Source of the DNA: Sandarakinorhabdus oryzae
Lineage (GTDB): Bacteria; Pseudomonadota; Alphaproteobacteria; Sphingomonadales; Sphingomonadaceae
Assembly: GCF_009733735.1 (NCBI RefSeq)
Contig: NZ_WNJP01000006.1
Location: forward strand, 1-40,986
Direction: 5' to 3'
DNA: 40,986 bases
Shown here: positions 30,497 to 39,831 of the stretch, piece by piece
Position numbering within the stretch: position 1 is the first letter of the stretch
How the letters are laid out: every line of letters begins with the position of its first letter
Translations under genes and position numbers: made by a program
Notes under the pieces: generated by a model
The model's input: only the letters and a program-made list of their open reading frames with translations
Database searches by the model: none
Told to the model about the DNA's origin: nothing

Positions 30497-32230
30497 TCAG
30501 TAGCCCGCAGGACGACCCTCGCCGCGGGCATCGGCCCCCCCGCGCCAACCGCCCGCAACCCGCTGCACGCCATTCAGTTTCAGCGGCAAGGCGGTTGCCA
30601 CCGGCTTGTGGCCCATGGCGGTGAAGGCCGGGATCATGGCTTCGAGCATGGTGCCCTTTTCCACCGCAAACCGGTCACCGATGGCAATCAGCTGGGGCAG
30701 CGCGATGGCTTCGTCCACCGGCAGCCCCCAGTCGAGCACACCGATGATCGCCTTGGTCACCTGCGCGATGATGGTCACGCCGCCGGCCGCGCCGATGGCG
30801 AGGATCGGCTTGCCGTTCGCATCATAGACGATGGTCGGCGACATCGCCGAGCGCGGCCGCTTGCCCGGCTGCACGCGGTTGGCGGTCAGTTGCCCCTGGT
30901 CCTTCGGGTCAAAGTTGAAATCGGTCAGCTGGTTGTTGAGCACGAAACCTTCGGCAACCAGGCCGGAGCCGAAGGTCTTTTCCACCGTGTTGGTCCAGGT
31001 GACGATATTGCCTTGCGCATCGGCGGCGGCGAAATTGGTCGTGCCGGCCACTTCATTGTCTGCCGCGTTCACCCGCGCGGTCGGCGCGCCGGGCGGCATG
31101 CCGGCCTGCACCTTGGCCATGCGCTCACCGGCGCTGATCAGCGCCGAGCGTGACGCCAGATAGGCGGGATCGGCCAGCCCCTTGGTGGGCACCGCCACGA
31201 AGGCCGGGTCGCCGATCCACTTCTCGCGGTCGGCATAGGCCAGGCGCTGGCTTTCGGCGAACAGGTGCCAGGACACAGGATTGTCCTTGCCCAGCCCCTT
31301 CATGTCGAAGCGCTCGAGCTGCTTCAGCATGGCGAGCACGCCGACGCCGCCCGATGATGGCGGCGCCACCCCGCAGACCCTGTACTGGCGGTAGGTGCCG
31401 CACACCGGCTCGCGCACTTCGGCCTTGTAGGCGGCGAGATCGGCCAGTGTCATGGCGGTCGGGTTGGCATCGGCGGTGCTGACCGCCTTGACGATGCTGG
31501 CGGCAATCGGCCCCTTGTAGAAGGCGTCAGGCCCCTCTTTGGCGATCAGCCGCAACGACGCGGCAAGCTTGTCATTGCGGAAGGTCGTGCCGGCCTTCAG
31601 CGGCGCGCCATTTTGATCGAAGTAAAGCGCACGGCCTTCCGGGCCGGCCTGCTTCAGACTGTCCTGCCCGAAGGCGATGAAGCGCGCCATGGTCGGCGAG
31701 ATGGTGAAGCCTTCGGCCAGCTTGATCGCCGGTTCAAACAGCTTCGCCCAGGGCAGCTTGCCCCATTTCTTGTGAGCTTCGGCGGCCAGCGCCACGCTGC
31801 CCGGCACGCCCACGCTGCGCCCACCGGTGGCTGCTGCCATGAACGGCATCGGCTTGCCGTCGGCACCAAGGAATTGTTCCGGGCTGGCCACCGCCGGCGC
31901 CTTCTCGCGGCCATCGATGGTGCCGAGCGGGCCAGTGGCCGGCTGATAGACGATGAAGCCGCCGCCGCCGATGCCGCTCGACTGCGGCTCCACCACGGTC
32001 AAGGCCAGCATGGTGGCAATCGCGGCATCAACCGCGTTGCCGCCTTGCCTCAGGATGGCGAGGCCGGCTTCCGATCCCAGCGGGTGGGCGGCCGAAACGA
32101 CGGCCTTGAACGGCCCGGCGCCGGCCGTGCTGGCCGCCTGCACGGGGCCGGCATCGGCATCCTTGGGAATGGGCTGGGCTGTGGCCGCGGTGGCGAGGAG
32201 AGAGGCGGCGAGGAGGAAAATGGTCTTCAT
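30497..32230 (-). CDS. ggt: Gamma-glutamyltransferase
   Basis: A 577-residue periplasmic Ntn-hydrolase precursor. The signal peptide MKTIFLLAASLLATAATA is cleaved near residue 18. The conserved GGNAVDAAIA (63-72) and GGGGFIVY (88-95) blocks, the DGREKAP segment, and the maturation site GTTNFAAAD are present; Thr397 would be the new N-terminal nucleophile after autocleavage. The usual His after TT is Asn here, a mild variation. A GGVTIIAQVTKAIIGVLDWG block follows in the small subunit. The enzyme cleaves the gamma-glutamyl bond of glutathione and related compounds. It is 41 nt downstream of pyrD. Confidence 0.93.
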   Translation of the reverse strand: MKTIFLLAASLLATAATAQPIPKDADAGPVQAASTAGAGPFKAVVSAAHPLGSEAGLAILRQGGNAVDAAIATMLALTVVEPQSSGIGGGGFIVYQPATGPLGTIDGREKAPAVASPEQFLGADGKPMPFMAAATGGRSVGVPGSVALAAEAHKKWGKLPWAKLFEPAIKLAEGFTISPTMARFIAFGQDSLKQAGPEGRALYFDQNGAPLKAGTTFRNDKLAASLRLIAKEGPDAFYKGPIAASIVKAVSTADANPTAMTLADLAAYKAEVREPVCGTYRQYRVCGVAPPSSGGVGVLAMLKQLERFDMKGLGKDNPVSWHLFAESQRLAYADREKWIGDPAFVAVPTKGLADPAYLASRSALISAGERMAKVQAGMPPGAPTARVNAADNEVAGTTNFAAADAQGNIVTWTNTVEKTFGSGLVAEGFVLNNQLTDFNFDPKDQGQLTANRVQPGKRPRSAMSPTIVYDANGKPILAIGAAGGVTIIAQVTKAIIGVLDWGLPVDEAIALPQLIAIGDRFAVEKGTMLEAMIPAFTAMGHKPVATALPLKLNGVQRVAGGWRGGADARGEGRPAGY

Positions 32231-32271
32231 GGGACCTGCACCTTAAGCCGATTTGCGCGGGTGAAAAGTGG

Positions 32272-33306
32272 CTAAACCGCTTGGGTGCCGACCGCCGCAC
32301 CCACGCTGGTTAAGCCGTCGCGGCGCAGCAGAGCCGCCAGTTCTGCCTTGATGCGCGTGACAAGGCCGGGGCCATGATAGACCAGCGCCGAATAAAGCTG
32401 CACCGCGCTCGCCCCGGCGCGGATGCGGTCATAGGCGTCCTGGCCACTCGCGATGCCGCCCACCGCGATCAGCGGCAGCGCACCGCCGGTTTCGGCGCGG
32501 AATCGCTTGAGCGCGGCCAGCGCCAGCGGTTTCAGCGGCTTGCCCGAAAGGCCGCCTGTCTCGCCGGCATGGCGGCTTGCCAGCGTCGGGCGCGAGACGG
32601 TGGTGTTCGAAACGATCAGGCCATCCACCCCGCCGTCAATGCAGGCGCGTGCGATGGTGGCCCAGTCATCTTCGCCCTGGTCTGGCGCGACCTTCACGAA
32701 GACCGGGACATCCAGCTTGCCACGCGCGTCCGTCACCCGCGCAATCAGATCGGCCAACGCCGCGCCATCCTGCAGGGCGCGCAGGCCCGGCGTGTTGGGC
32801 GAGGAGATGTTGACCGTCACATATGACGCCAGCGGCGCCAGTGCGCGCAGGCCCGTCACATAATCATCGGTACGGTCCGCGCTGTCCTTGTTGGCGCCCA
32901 GGTTGATGCCAACGACGCCGGGCTTGCCCTGGCGCGCCGCCAGCCGGGCATGGGCGAACTCGACGCCCTTCGAATTGAAGCCGAAGCGGTTGATCACCGC
33001 CTCGTCCTCCACCAGCCGGAACAGGCGCGGCTTGGGATTGCCCGGCTGCGGCCGCGGGCAGACGCTGCCGCACTCGACAAAGCCGAAGCCCAGCTTCAGC
33101 ATCGCGTCGGGCACTTCGGCATCCTTGTCGAAGCCGGCGGCCAGCCCGATCGGGTTGGGCAGGGCGAGGCCCGCCATCGTCGTGGCCAGGATCGGATCGT
33201 CGGCTGGCACGGGCGGCACCAGCCCCGTCTTCAGCGCCGCCAGTGTCAGATTGTGCGCCGCTTCCGGATCGAGCGCGAACAGCAGGGGTTTGAGGGCGGC
33301 AAACAT
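32272..33306 (-). CDS. pyrD: Dihydroorotate dehydrogenase (quinone)
   Basis: A 344-residue class 2 enzyme of pyrimidine synthesis, oxidising dihydroorotate with FMN and passing electrons to membrane quinone. The N-terminal amphipathic extension (FAALKPLLFALDPEAAHNL) is the quinone-site part typical of class 2. NPIGLAAGFDKD, PQPGNPKPRLFRL, NRFGFNSKG, the catalytic-Ser block VNISSPNTPGLR and the C-terminal ALPLIAVGGIASG are all present. It is a housekeeping gene; the start ATG 33306 is clear. It is transcribed with ggt downstream and lies 33 nt after the exonuclease gene. Confidence 0.94.
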   Translation of the reverse strand: MFAALKPLLFALDPEAAHNLTLAALKTGLVPPVPADDPILATTMAGLALPNPIGLAAGFDKDAEVPDAMLKLGFGFVECGSVCPRPQPGNPKPRLFRLVEDEAVINRFGFNSKGVEFAHARLAARQGKPGVVGINLGANKDSADRTDDYVTGLRALAPLASYVTVNISSPNTPGLRALQDGAALADLIARVTDARGKLDVPVFVKVAPDQGEDDWATIARACIDGGVDGLIVSNTTVSRPTLASRHAGETGGLSGKPLKPLALAALKRFRAETGGALPLIAVGGIASGQDAYDRIRAGASAVQLYSALVYHGPGLVTRIKAELAALLRRDGLTSVGAAVGTQAV

Positions 33307-33339
33307 CGGCCATCGCCATGGCAGGGCGATGCCGCCCGT

Positions 33340-34338
33340 TCAATCCCCCTCATCCTCCCGGCCCACCAGATCGAGCGCCTGCGCGCGACGCTGGTTGAGC
33401 GCGCACCAGTGCACCAGCGCCTCCTCGCGGCCGTGCGTCACCCACACCTCCGCCGGGTTCAGCTCGGTAATGGTGGCGGTCAGCTCGTCCCAATCGGCAT
33501 GGTCCGAAATCACCAGCGGCAACTCGATGCCGCTCTGCACCGCGCGCTGGCGCACGCGCATCCAGCCCGAGGCCATGGCGGTGATCGGGTCAGGCAGGCG
33601 GCGGCTCCACACGTCGCGCAGGGCCGAAGGCGGCGCGATGATGATTGCACCTTTCAGCGCATCGCCCTTCAGCGTGCCCACGGCACGCAGATCGCCCAGC
33701 GCCACGCCCTGGGCTTCGTAAAGCGCGCACAGGGCCGTCATCGCGCCGTGCAGATAGATCGGCGCATCATGGCCAGCGCGGCGCAGTTCGGCGATCACCC
33801 GCTGCGCCTTGCCCAGCGCATAGGCACCCACCGCCACGCAGCGATCCGGATTGGCCGCCAGCGCCGCCAGCAGTTTCGCCACTTCCGCCGCCGTGTCGGG
33901 ATGGCGAAACACCGGCAGGCCGAAGGTGGCTTCGGTGATGAAGATATCGCAGGCCAGCGGCTCGAACGCGATGCAGGTGGGGTCGGCCCGGCGCTTGTAG
34001 TCGCCTGACACGATGATCCGCGTGCCGGCCTTTTCCAGCACCACCTGCGCCGACCCCAGCACATGCCCAGCGGGCAACAGCATGCACGTCAGGCCATCGC
34101 CCAGCGCCAGCCGCTCGCCAAAGGCCAGCGCCTGCCCGCCCGGTTGTGGCCCGAAGCGCTGGTGCATGATCGCCAGGGTTTCAGCCGTGGCCAGCACCGT
34201 GCCGTGCCCGGCGCGGGCATGATCGGCGTGGCCATGGGTGATGATGGCACGCTGCTGTGGCCGCGACGGATCAACCCAGGCGTCGATGCCGGGCAGATAG
34301 AGCCCTTCAGGCCGGGGCAGGATCCAGTCAGGTGCCAT
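33340..34338 (-). CDS. Ligase-associated DNA-damage-response exonuclease (MBL fold)
   Basis: A 332-residue metallo-beta-lactamase-fold nuclease related to RNase J/CPSF73 and annotated in bacteria as 'ligase-associated exonuclease'. Metal motif ITHGHADHARAGHG and the later PAGHVLGSAQVVLE and VSGDYKRRADPT are family blocks; the C-terminal VISDHADWDEL and VTHGREEALVHW supply further ligands. In many bacteria it is encoded with an ATP-dependent DNA ligase, a DEXH helicase and PdeM. Here the helicase and PdeM are nearby on the opposite strand but the ligase is not. It is divergent from the DUF3617 gene with 71 nt between them. Confidence 0.9.
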   Translation of the reverse strand: MAPDWILPRPEGLYLPGIDAWVDPSRPQQRAIITHGHADHARAGHGTVLATAETLAIMHQRFGPQPGGQALAFGERLALGDGLTCMLLPAGHVLGSAQVVLEKAGTRIIVSGDYKRRADPTCIAFEPLACDIFITEATFGLPVFRHPDTAAEVAKLLAALAANPDRCVAVGAYALGKAQRVIAELRRAGHDAPIYLHGAMTALCALYEAQGVALGDLRAVGTLKGDALKGAIIIAPPSALRDVWSRRLPDPITAMASGWMRVRQRAVQSGIELPLVISDHADWDELTATITELNPAEVWVTHGREEALVHWCALNQRRAQALDLVGREDEGD

Positions 34339-34409
34339 GCGCGCTCACGCCTTGCATTGCCGCGCCACTGTGTAAAGCTGGCGCGAAACCGCAACCGGGG
34401 GGAGTGACG

Positions 34410-34841
34410 ATGCGCAGGGTGCTGTTGCTGTTGGTGGGGATGGCGAGCGCTGCCAGCGCCGAATCGCCGGTGACGCCGGGCAAATGGCAGACAACGACCA
34501 TCATCGAATCGATGGCCATGCCGGGCATGCCGCCGGAAATGGCGCAGCGCACGCGCGCCAGGCCGATGAGCGCCACCTATTGCATCACGCCCGAACAGGC
34601 CGCCGCCGGCCCGCGCGATGTGATCGGCAAGTCCAACGGCGCCTGCCGCTATCGCAGCTTCAGTGCCGCGGCGGGCCGCATCAGCGGCGTGATGGAATGC
34701 AAGACCGGTGCCCCCACGCCGCAGATCATCGCCATCTCCGGCACCTACAGCCCTGTCGCCTATGACATACGCTCGAAGATGAGCGGTGGCGCCATGCAAT
34801 CGACCAGCCGCACGACAGGCAAGCGCCTCGGTCCCTGTTGA
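34410..34841 (+). CDS. DUF3617 exported protein
   Basis: A 143-residue periplasmic protein with signal peptide MRRVLLLLVGMASAASA. The mature part starts with TPGKWQTTTIIESMAMPGMPPEM and carries Cys residues in ATYCITPEQ, NGACRYRSF, MECKTG and the terminal GPC, the usual pattern of DUF3617 (a common, uncharacterised alphaproteobacterial family). Its ATG follows GGGGGGAGTG. Its stop TGA lies just inside the region where the helicase frame is open. It sits between the divergent exonuclease and the helicase, so it interrupts the ligase-associated cassette. No function is known. Confidence 0.85.
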   Translation: MRRVLLLLVGMASAASAESPVTPGKWQTTTIIESMAMPGMPPEMAQRTRARPMSATYCITPEQAAAGPRDVIGKSNGACRYRSFSAAAGRISGVMECKTGAPTPQIIAISGTYSPVAYDIRSKMSGGAMQSTSRTTGKRLGPC

Positions 34842-34873
34842 CGCGGCACGCCGGCGTTCGGCACGAGGGGTGG

Positions 34874-37294
34874 GTGAGCCTGCCCCCCATCATCAGCGAC
34901 TGGTTTGCCGCGCGCGGCTGGCAGGTGCGCGCCCATCAGCTCGCCATGCTCGATGCCGCCGCCCGCGGGCGGCACTCGCTGCTCACCGCGCCGACCGGGG
35001 CGGGCAAGACGCTGGCCGGGTTCCTGCCAACCTTGGCCGATCTCGCCACCACGCCGCATGAGGGGCTGCATACACTCTACATTTCGCCGCTGAAGGCGCT
35101 GGCGGTGGACGTGCAGCGCAATCTGCTGACCCCCGTGGCCGAGATGGGCCTCGATGTGCGCGTTGAAACCCGCACCGGCGACACACCGGCGGCGCGCAAG
35201 GCCCGGCAAAAGGAGCAGCCGCCGCATATCCTGCTGACGACGCCGGAAAGCCTGGCCAATCTCCTCTCCAGCCCGGAAGCCGCCGCGATGATGGCCGGGG
35301 TGAAGCGCGTCATCATCGACGAGATCCACGCCTTTGGCACCACCAAGCGCGGCGACCAGCTGATGCTGTGCCTCGCCTGCCTGCAACGCCTGGCGCCGGC
35401 GCTGCAGCGGGTCGGCCTGTCGGCCACCATCGCCGATCCGGAAAGCTGGGCCGGCTGGCTGGCGCCCGATGCCGATTCGACCCAGGTCGAGATCGTGGTG
35501 GCCGAAGGCGGCGCCGATCCGGCCATCGATATCCTGGTCATCGATGATCGCATCCCGTGGGGCGGCCACAACGGCCGCTGGGCGGCCCGCGCCGTCATGA
35601 AGCGCATCGAGGCGGCGCGGCTGGCCATCGTCTTCGTCAACACGCGCGCGGTGGCCGAACTCGTCTTCCGCGATCTGTGGGCGGAAAATGACAACGCCCT
35701 GCCGATCGGCATCCACCACGGCAGCCTGGCGCCCGAAGCACGCCGCAAGGTGGAGGCGGCGATGGCAGCGGGCAAGCTGCGCGCCATCGTGGCCACGGCC
35801 AGCCTCGATCTCGGGCTGGATTGGGGCGATGTCGATCTCGTCATCCAGATGGGCGCGCCCAAGGGGGCATCACGCCTGCTGCAACGCACCGGCCGCGCCA
35901 ATCACCGCATGGATGAGGCCAGCCGCTGCCTGATCGTGCCGGGCAACCGCTTCGAATATCTGGAAGCGCTCGCCGCGCGCGACGCGGTGCAGGCCGGTGA
36001 GCTTGATCCCGATGGCTTCCGCCCCGGCGCACTGGATGTGCTGGCCCAGCACGTCGTGGGCTGCGCGGCGGCCGGGCCGTTCTTCCCCGATGAATTGTAT
36101 GACGAGGTGAAGAGCGCCGCGCCCTATGCCGGCCTCACCCGCGCCGCCTTCGATGCCGTGCTCGGTTATGCCGCGACCGGCGGTTACGCGCTGAAAGCCT
36201 ATGAGCGCTACCAGCGGCTTGTGACCCAGCCCGACGGCCGCATGCGCCTGCGCTCGGCGGCGCTGGCCCGGCAGTGGCGGATGAACAGCGGCACCATCGT
36301 CGAGGCCGTCGCCATGAACGTCGTCTTTGGCAGCGGCAAATCCAGCCGACACGGCCGCAAGCTCGGCCAGGTCGAGGAATATTTCGCCGGGCAATTGCGC
36401 GTGGGGGACAGTTTCATGTTCGCCGGGCAGACGCTGGAGGTCACCGGTTTCGACGGCGCCGACATCCATGTGCGCATGGGGCGCGGCAGCCCGAAGGTGC
36501 CGGTCTATGCCGGCGGGCGCATGCCGATGACGACTCGGCTGGCGGCGCGCGTGCGCGGCCTGATGAACGATCGCGCCCGCTGGCCCGGGATGCCAGATGA
36601 CGTGCGCGAATGGCTGGCGATCCAGGCCCGCGTCTCGCGCCTGCCCGGCGAAGACGACGTGCTGGTGGAGACGTTCCTGCGTGATGATCGCTGGTACATG
36701 GTGGTGTACGGCTTTGCCGGCCACCCGGCGCACCAGACGTTGGGCATGCTGGTGACCCAGCGCATGGAGCGGGCCGGGCTGAAGCCGCTGGGCTTTGTCG
36801 CCAGCGATTACGCCATGGCCTGCTGGAGCCTCGATCCGGTCGATGATCCGCAGCCCTTGTTCGATCCGACCGTGCTGGAGGATGAACTGGCCGAATGGCT
36901 GGCTGCCTCGCCCTTCCTGCGCCGCGCCTTCCGCGAGGTCGCCATCATCGGCGGTCTGATCGAGCGGGTGCAGCCCGGCGTGCACAAGAGCGGCAAGGCG
37001 ATGAGCGTCTCGTCAGACCTGATCTACGACGTGCTGCGCCGCCACGAGCCGGACCATCTGCTGCTCACCGCCGCCTGGACGGATGCGCGCGGCAAGCTGA
37101 CCGACATTGCCCGCCTGGCGGCGCTGCTCGAACAGGCGCATGGCCGCCTCACCCATGTCCGCGCTGCGCATGTGACGCCGCTGGCGGTGCCGTCGCTGCT
37201 CACCATCGGGCGCGAGCGGGTGGGGGACAGTGCGGATTCGGCGTTACTGCTGGAAGCCGAAGCGCTGATCGCGGAAGCAATGCGGGTGGATTGA
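34874..37294 (+). CDS. Ligase-associated DEXH-box helicase (Lhr-like)
   Basis: An 806-residue SF2 helicase. Walker A is APTGAGKT (39-46), motif II DEIH (149-152) and motif VI QRTGRANHR. The N-terminal block IISDWFAARGWQVRAHQLAML is typical of the bacterial Lhr-type helicases encoded with ATP-dependent ligases. A C-terminal DEAD/H-associated domain follows the helicase core. I start it at GTG 34874, preceded by GAGGGG; a TTG at 34838 that overlaps the DUF3617 stop is the alternative and would add 12 residues. The PdeM gene follows 32 nt downstream. A role in DNA repair is known for the group but not shown for this gene. Confidence 0.9.
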   Translation: MSLPPIISDWFAARGWQVRAHQLAMLDAAARGRHSLLTAPTGAGKTLAGFLPTLADLATTPHEGLHTLYISPLKALAVDVQRNLLTPVAEMGLDVRVETRTGDTPAARKARQKEQPPHILLTTPESLANLLSSPEAAAMMAGVKRVIIDEIHAFGTTKRGDQLMLCLACLQRLAPALQRVGLSATIADPESWAGWLAPDADSTQVEIVVAEGGADPAIDILVIDDRIPWGGHNGRWAARAVMKRIEAARLAIVFVNTRAVAELVFRDLWAENDNALPIGIHHGSLAPEARRKVEAAMAAGKLRAIVATASLDLGLDWGDVDLVIQMGAPKGASRLLQRTGRANHRMDEASRCLIVPGNRFEYLEALAARDAVQAGELDPDGFRPGALDVLAQHVVGCAAAGPFFPDELYDEVKSAAPYAGLTRAAFDAVLGYAATGGYALKAYERYQRLVTQPDGRMRLRSAALARQWRMNSGTIVEAVAMNVVFGSGKSSRHGRKLGQVEEYFAGQLRVGDSFMFAGQTLEVTGFDGADIHVRMGRGSPKVPVYAGGRMPMTTRLAARVRGLMNDRARWPGMPDDVREWLAIQARVSRLPGEDDVLVETFLRDDRWYMVVYGFAGHPAHQTLGMLVTQRMERAGLKPLGFVASDYAMACWSLDPVDDPQPLFDPTVLEDELAEWLAASPFLRRAFREVAIIGGLIERVQPGVHKSGKAMSVSSDLIYDVLRRHEPDHLLLTAAWTDARGKLTDIARLAALLEQAHGRLTHVRAAHVTPLAVPSLLTIGRERVGDSADSALLLEAEALIAEAMRVD

Positions 37295-37326
37295 CCATCA
37301 GGGCCACGCGGGCCTAACGCAGCACC

Positions 37327-37989
37327 ATGTCTGTTTCCTTTTCGTTCGCTGGTGAATCGCTCCAGCCACTGGCCTGTGGGGCCTTGTGGTGGCCGGACCA
37401 GGCGACCCTTTTCGTGGCGGACCTGCACTTCGAAAAGGCCAGCCATTTCGCCGCGAAGGGCTGGCTGCTGCCGCCGCACGCCACGGCCGACACCATCACC
37501 ACCCTGATTGCCGCCGTTGAATCGACGGGCGCGCAGCGGCTGGTGTGCCTGGGCGATTCGTTCCACGACGAAGCCGGCCCCGATCGCCTGTCGGACGAAA
37601 CCCGCCGCGCGCTGATGACGATGACGCGCAGCCTCGATTGGTGGTGGATCACCGGCAATCACGACGAGGATGCCGCCGCCGTGCTGGGCGGGCGCGTGAT
37701 GGCGGAGGGCAGCATCGGCCCGCTGGTGCTGCGCCACGAGGCCGATCCGGCCGACCCTACGCCTGAACTGTCCGGCCATTATCACCCCAAGCTGGTGATC
37801 CGCCACCGCGGCCGCCACATCGCCCGGCGCTGCTTCGCGCACGGCCCCACCAAGCTGATCCTGCCGGCCTATGGCGCCTTCACCGGCGGGCTGGATATCG
37901 CCGATCCGGCGCTGCAGGCGGCGCTGGCCGGGCCGGCGACGGCGCTGGTGGTGGAAGGCGAGCGGTTGTTGCGCTTTCCGGTAGGTTGA
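37327..37989 (+). CDS. pdeM: Ligase-associated DNA-damage-response endonuclease PdeM
   Basis: A 220-residue metallophosphoesterase. Metal-binding blocks are VADLHFEKASHFA, LVCLGDSFHDE, WITGNHDEDA, and SGHYHPKLVIRHRGRHIARRCFA. These match the calcineurin-like PdeM family that accompanies the helicase, exonuclease and ATP-dependent ligase of the ligase-associated system. It is a predicted nuclease or phosphodiesterase. It is 32 nt from the helicase gene, so probably one operon. The start is ATG 37327, with no strong Shine-Dalgarno sequence. Confidence 0.9.
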   Translation: MSVSFSFAGESLQPLACGALWWPDQATLFVADLHFEKASHFAAKGWLLPPHATADTITTLIAAVESTGAQRLVCLGDSFHDEAGPDRLSDETRRALMTMTRSLDWWWITGNHDEDAAAVLGGRVMAEGSIGPLVLRHEADPADPTPELSGHYHPKLVIRHRGRHIARRCFAHGPTKLILPAYGAFTGGLDIADPALQAALAGPATALVVEGERLLRFPVG

Positions 37990-38020
37990 CGGCGAAGCAG
38001 GGGCTTGAGACCCTCCCGTC

Positions 38021-39718
38021 ATGAGCAGCGACTTCGATCTCGTCATCCGCAACGGTCACATCGTCGATGGCAGCGGCGCGCCCGGCCTTGATGGTGACGT
38101 GGCGGTGAAGGATGGCCGCATTGCTGCGGTCGGCGTCGTCAGCGGGCGCGGCGCCGAGGAGATTGACGCCAAGGGCCTGCTCGTCACCCCCGGCTTCGTT
38201 GATGTCCACACCCATTATGACGGCCAGGCGACCTGGGACCAGCGGCTGCAGCCGTCGTCGTGGCACGGCGTCACCACGGTGATTGCCGGCAATTGCGGGG
38301 TGGGCTTCGCGCCCTGCCGGGTGGACGATCAGGATCGGCTGATCCGGCTGATGGAAGGCGTGGAGGATCTGCCCTTCCCGGTGCTGAAAGAGGGCCTGCC
38401 CTGGAACTGGCAGAGCTTCCCGGACTATCTCGACAGTCTTTCAGGTCGCCGTTTCGACATGGATGTCGGCCTGCAACTGCCGCACGCCGCGCTGCGGGTG
38501 TTCGTGATGGGCGAACGCGGCGCCAATCGTGAACGGGCCAGCGCCGAAGATATCGCGCAGATGGCCGCGCTGGCGGAGGCCGCGATGCACGCAGGCGCCA
38601 TGGGCTTTTCCACTTCGCGCACGCTCAATCACCGCACCTCGGATGGCCAGCCGACGCCCACGTTGACGGCGGCCGAGGACGAGTTGATGGGCATTGCCCT
38701 GGCGCTGGGCCGCGCAAACAAGGGCGTGCTGCAATTCGTGTCCGATTTCGCCGATCCGGACGCCGAATTCGCCATGCTGCGCCGGCTGTGCGAAGCCTCT
38801 GGCCGGCCACTGAGCTTCTCCCTCGCCCAATCGCCGGTCGCACCGCTGGGCTGGCGCAAGCTGCTCGATATGCTGGAACAGGCCACCGCGGCGGGCCTGC
38901 CGATGAAGGCGCAGGTGGCCTCGCGCCCGGTCGGCGTGCTGCTCGGGCTCGATCTCACGCTCAATCCGTTCAGCCTGCACCCCGATTGGCCGAAGGGCGC
39001 CAGCCCGGCCGAACAGGCGCGGCTGCTCGCCGATCCCGCCTTTGTCGCGCGCCTGATCGCCAATCCGCCGGCCAAGGGCAATGCGCTCGGCACCGCGCTG
39101 CTGCACCGCTGGGGCGACATGTACCAGCTCAGCAACCCGCCCAATTACGAGCCGCTGCCGGAAACCAGCCTGGCCGCCGAGGCGATGCGGCGCGGCGTGG
39201 CCTATGAAATGGTGGCCGCCGAATGGCTGCGCCAAGGCATGATCTATGTGCCCTTCCTCAACTTTGCCGATGGCGACCTTGATGCGGTTGGCGCGATGCT
39301 CGCCCACAAGGACACGATCCCCGGCCTGTCTGATGGCGGCGCGCATGTCGGCATGATCTGCGATGGCAGCTTCCCGACCACGCTGATCAGCCATTGGGCG
39401 CGGGACCGCAGCCATGGCCGGCTGCCACTTGAACATCTGATCAAGCGCCAGGCGCATGACACGGCGCGGGCGGTGGGGCTGCAGGATCGCGGGCTGATCG
39501 CGCCCGGGCAGCGCGCCGATCTCAACCTCATCGATCTCGATCGCCTCGGCCTGCTGCCGCCCGAGGTGGCGCATGATCTGCCGGCCGGTGGCCGCCGCCT
39601 GTTGCAGCGGGCGCGGGGCATCAGGGCCACAATCGTCGCGGGCCAGACCACATACCGCGATGGCGAAGCGACCGGCGCCCTGCCCGGCCGGCTGCTGCGC
39701 GGCGCGACAAGTGACTGA
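38021..39718 (+). CDS. D-aminoacylase-like amidohydrolase
   Basis: A 565-residue amidohydrolase-superfamily protein of the N-acyl-D-amino-acid deacylase type. It opens FDLVIRNGHIVDGSGAPG, with the metal motif GFVDVHTHYDGQATWD (HxH), then HGVTTVIAGNCGVGFAP, and later LSDGGAHVGMICDG with the conserved Asp/His, ending in a beta-sandwich with GQRADLNLIDLDRLGLLPPEV. The family contains D-aminoacylases and many related hydrolases of unknown substrate. There is no signal peptide. It is 31 nt downstream of pdeM; the functional link is not obvious. Confidence 0.85.
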   Translation: MSSDFDLVIRNGHIVDGSGAPGLDGDVAVKDGRIAAVGVVSGRGAEEIDAKGLLVTPGFVDVHTHYDGQATWDQRLQPSSWHGVTTVIAGNCGVGFAPCRVDDQDRLIRLMEGVEDLPFPVLKEGLPWNWQSFPDYLDSLSGRRFDMDVGLQLPHAALRVFVMGERGANRERASAEDIAQMAALAEAAMHAGAMGFSTSRTLNHRTSDGQPTPTLTAAEDELMGIALALGRANKGVLQFVSDFADPDAEFAMLRRLCEASGRPLSFSLAQSPVAPLGWRKLLDMLEQATAAGLPMKAQVASRPVGVLLGLDLTLNPFSLHPDWPKGASPAEQARLLADPAFVARLIANPPAKGNALGTALLHRWGDMYQLSNPPNYEPLPETSLAAEAMRRGVAYEMVAAEWLRQGMIYVPFLNFADGDLDAVGAMLAHKDTIPGLSDGGAHVGMICDGSFPTTLISHWARDRSHGRLPLEHLIKRQAHDTARAVGLQDRGLIAPGQRADLNLIDLDRLGLLPPEVAHDLPAGGRRLLQRARGIRATIVAGQTTYRDGEATGALPGRLLRGATSD

Positions 39719-39779
39719 TTCCATACGCTGATGCGCTGGCGCTTTGGCGCGCTGGCCGTTCCGTTCATCGAAGTTTCGC

Positions 39780-39808
39780 TTGACCGGCCGTCGCCGTTGG
39801 CAATGGAT
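39780..39808 (+). promoter_or_regulatory. Candidate galU promoter
   Basis: TTGACC (39780-39785) and ATGGAT (39803-39808) are separated by 17 nt. This would give a leader of about 17 nt before the galU ATG, including AGGGAA as ribosome-binding site. The -35 box is good and the -10 box weak. Confidence 0.35.
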
Positions 39809-39831
39809 GATTGCCAGCAACAGGGAACGTT

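Noticed and set aside
38441-39820. 459-codon minus-strand open frame
   Set aside because: Antisense of the amidohydrolase gene; no family features.
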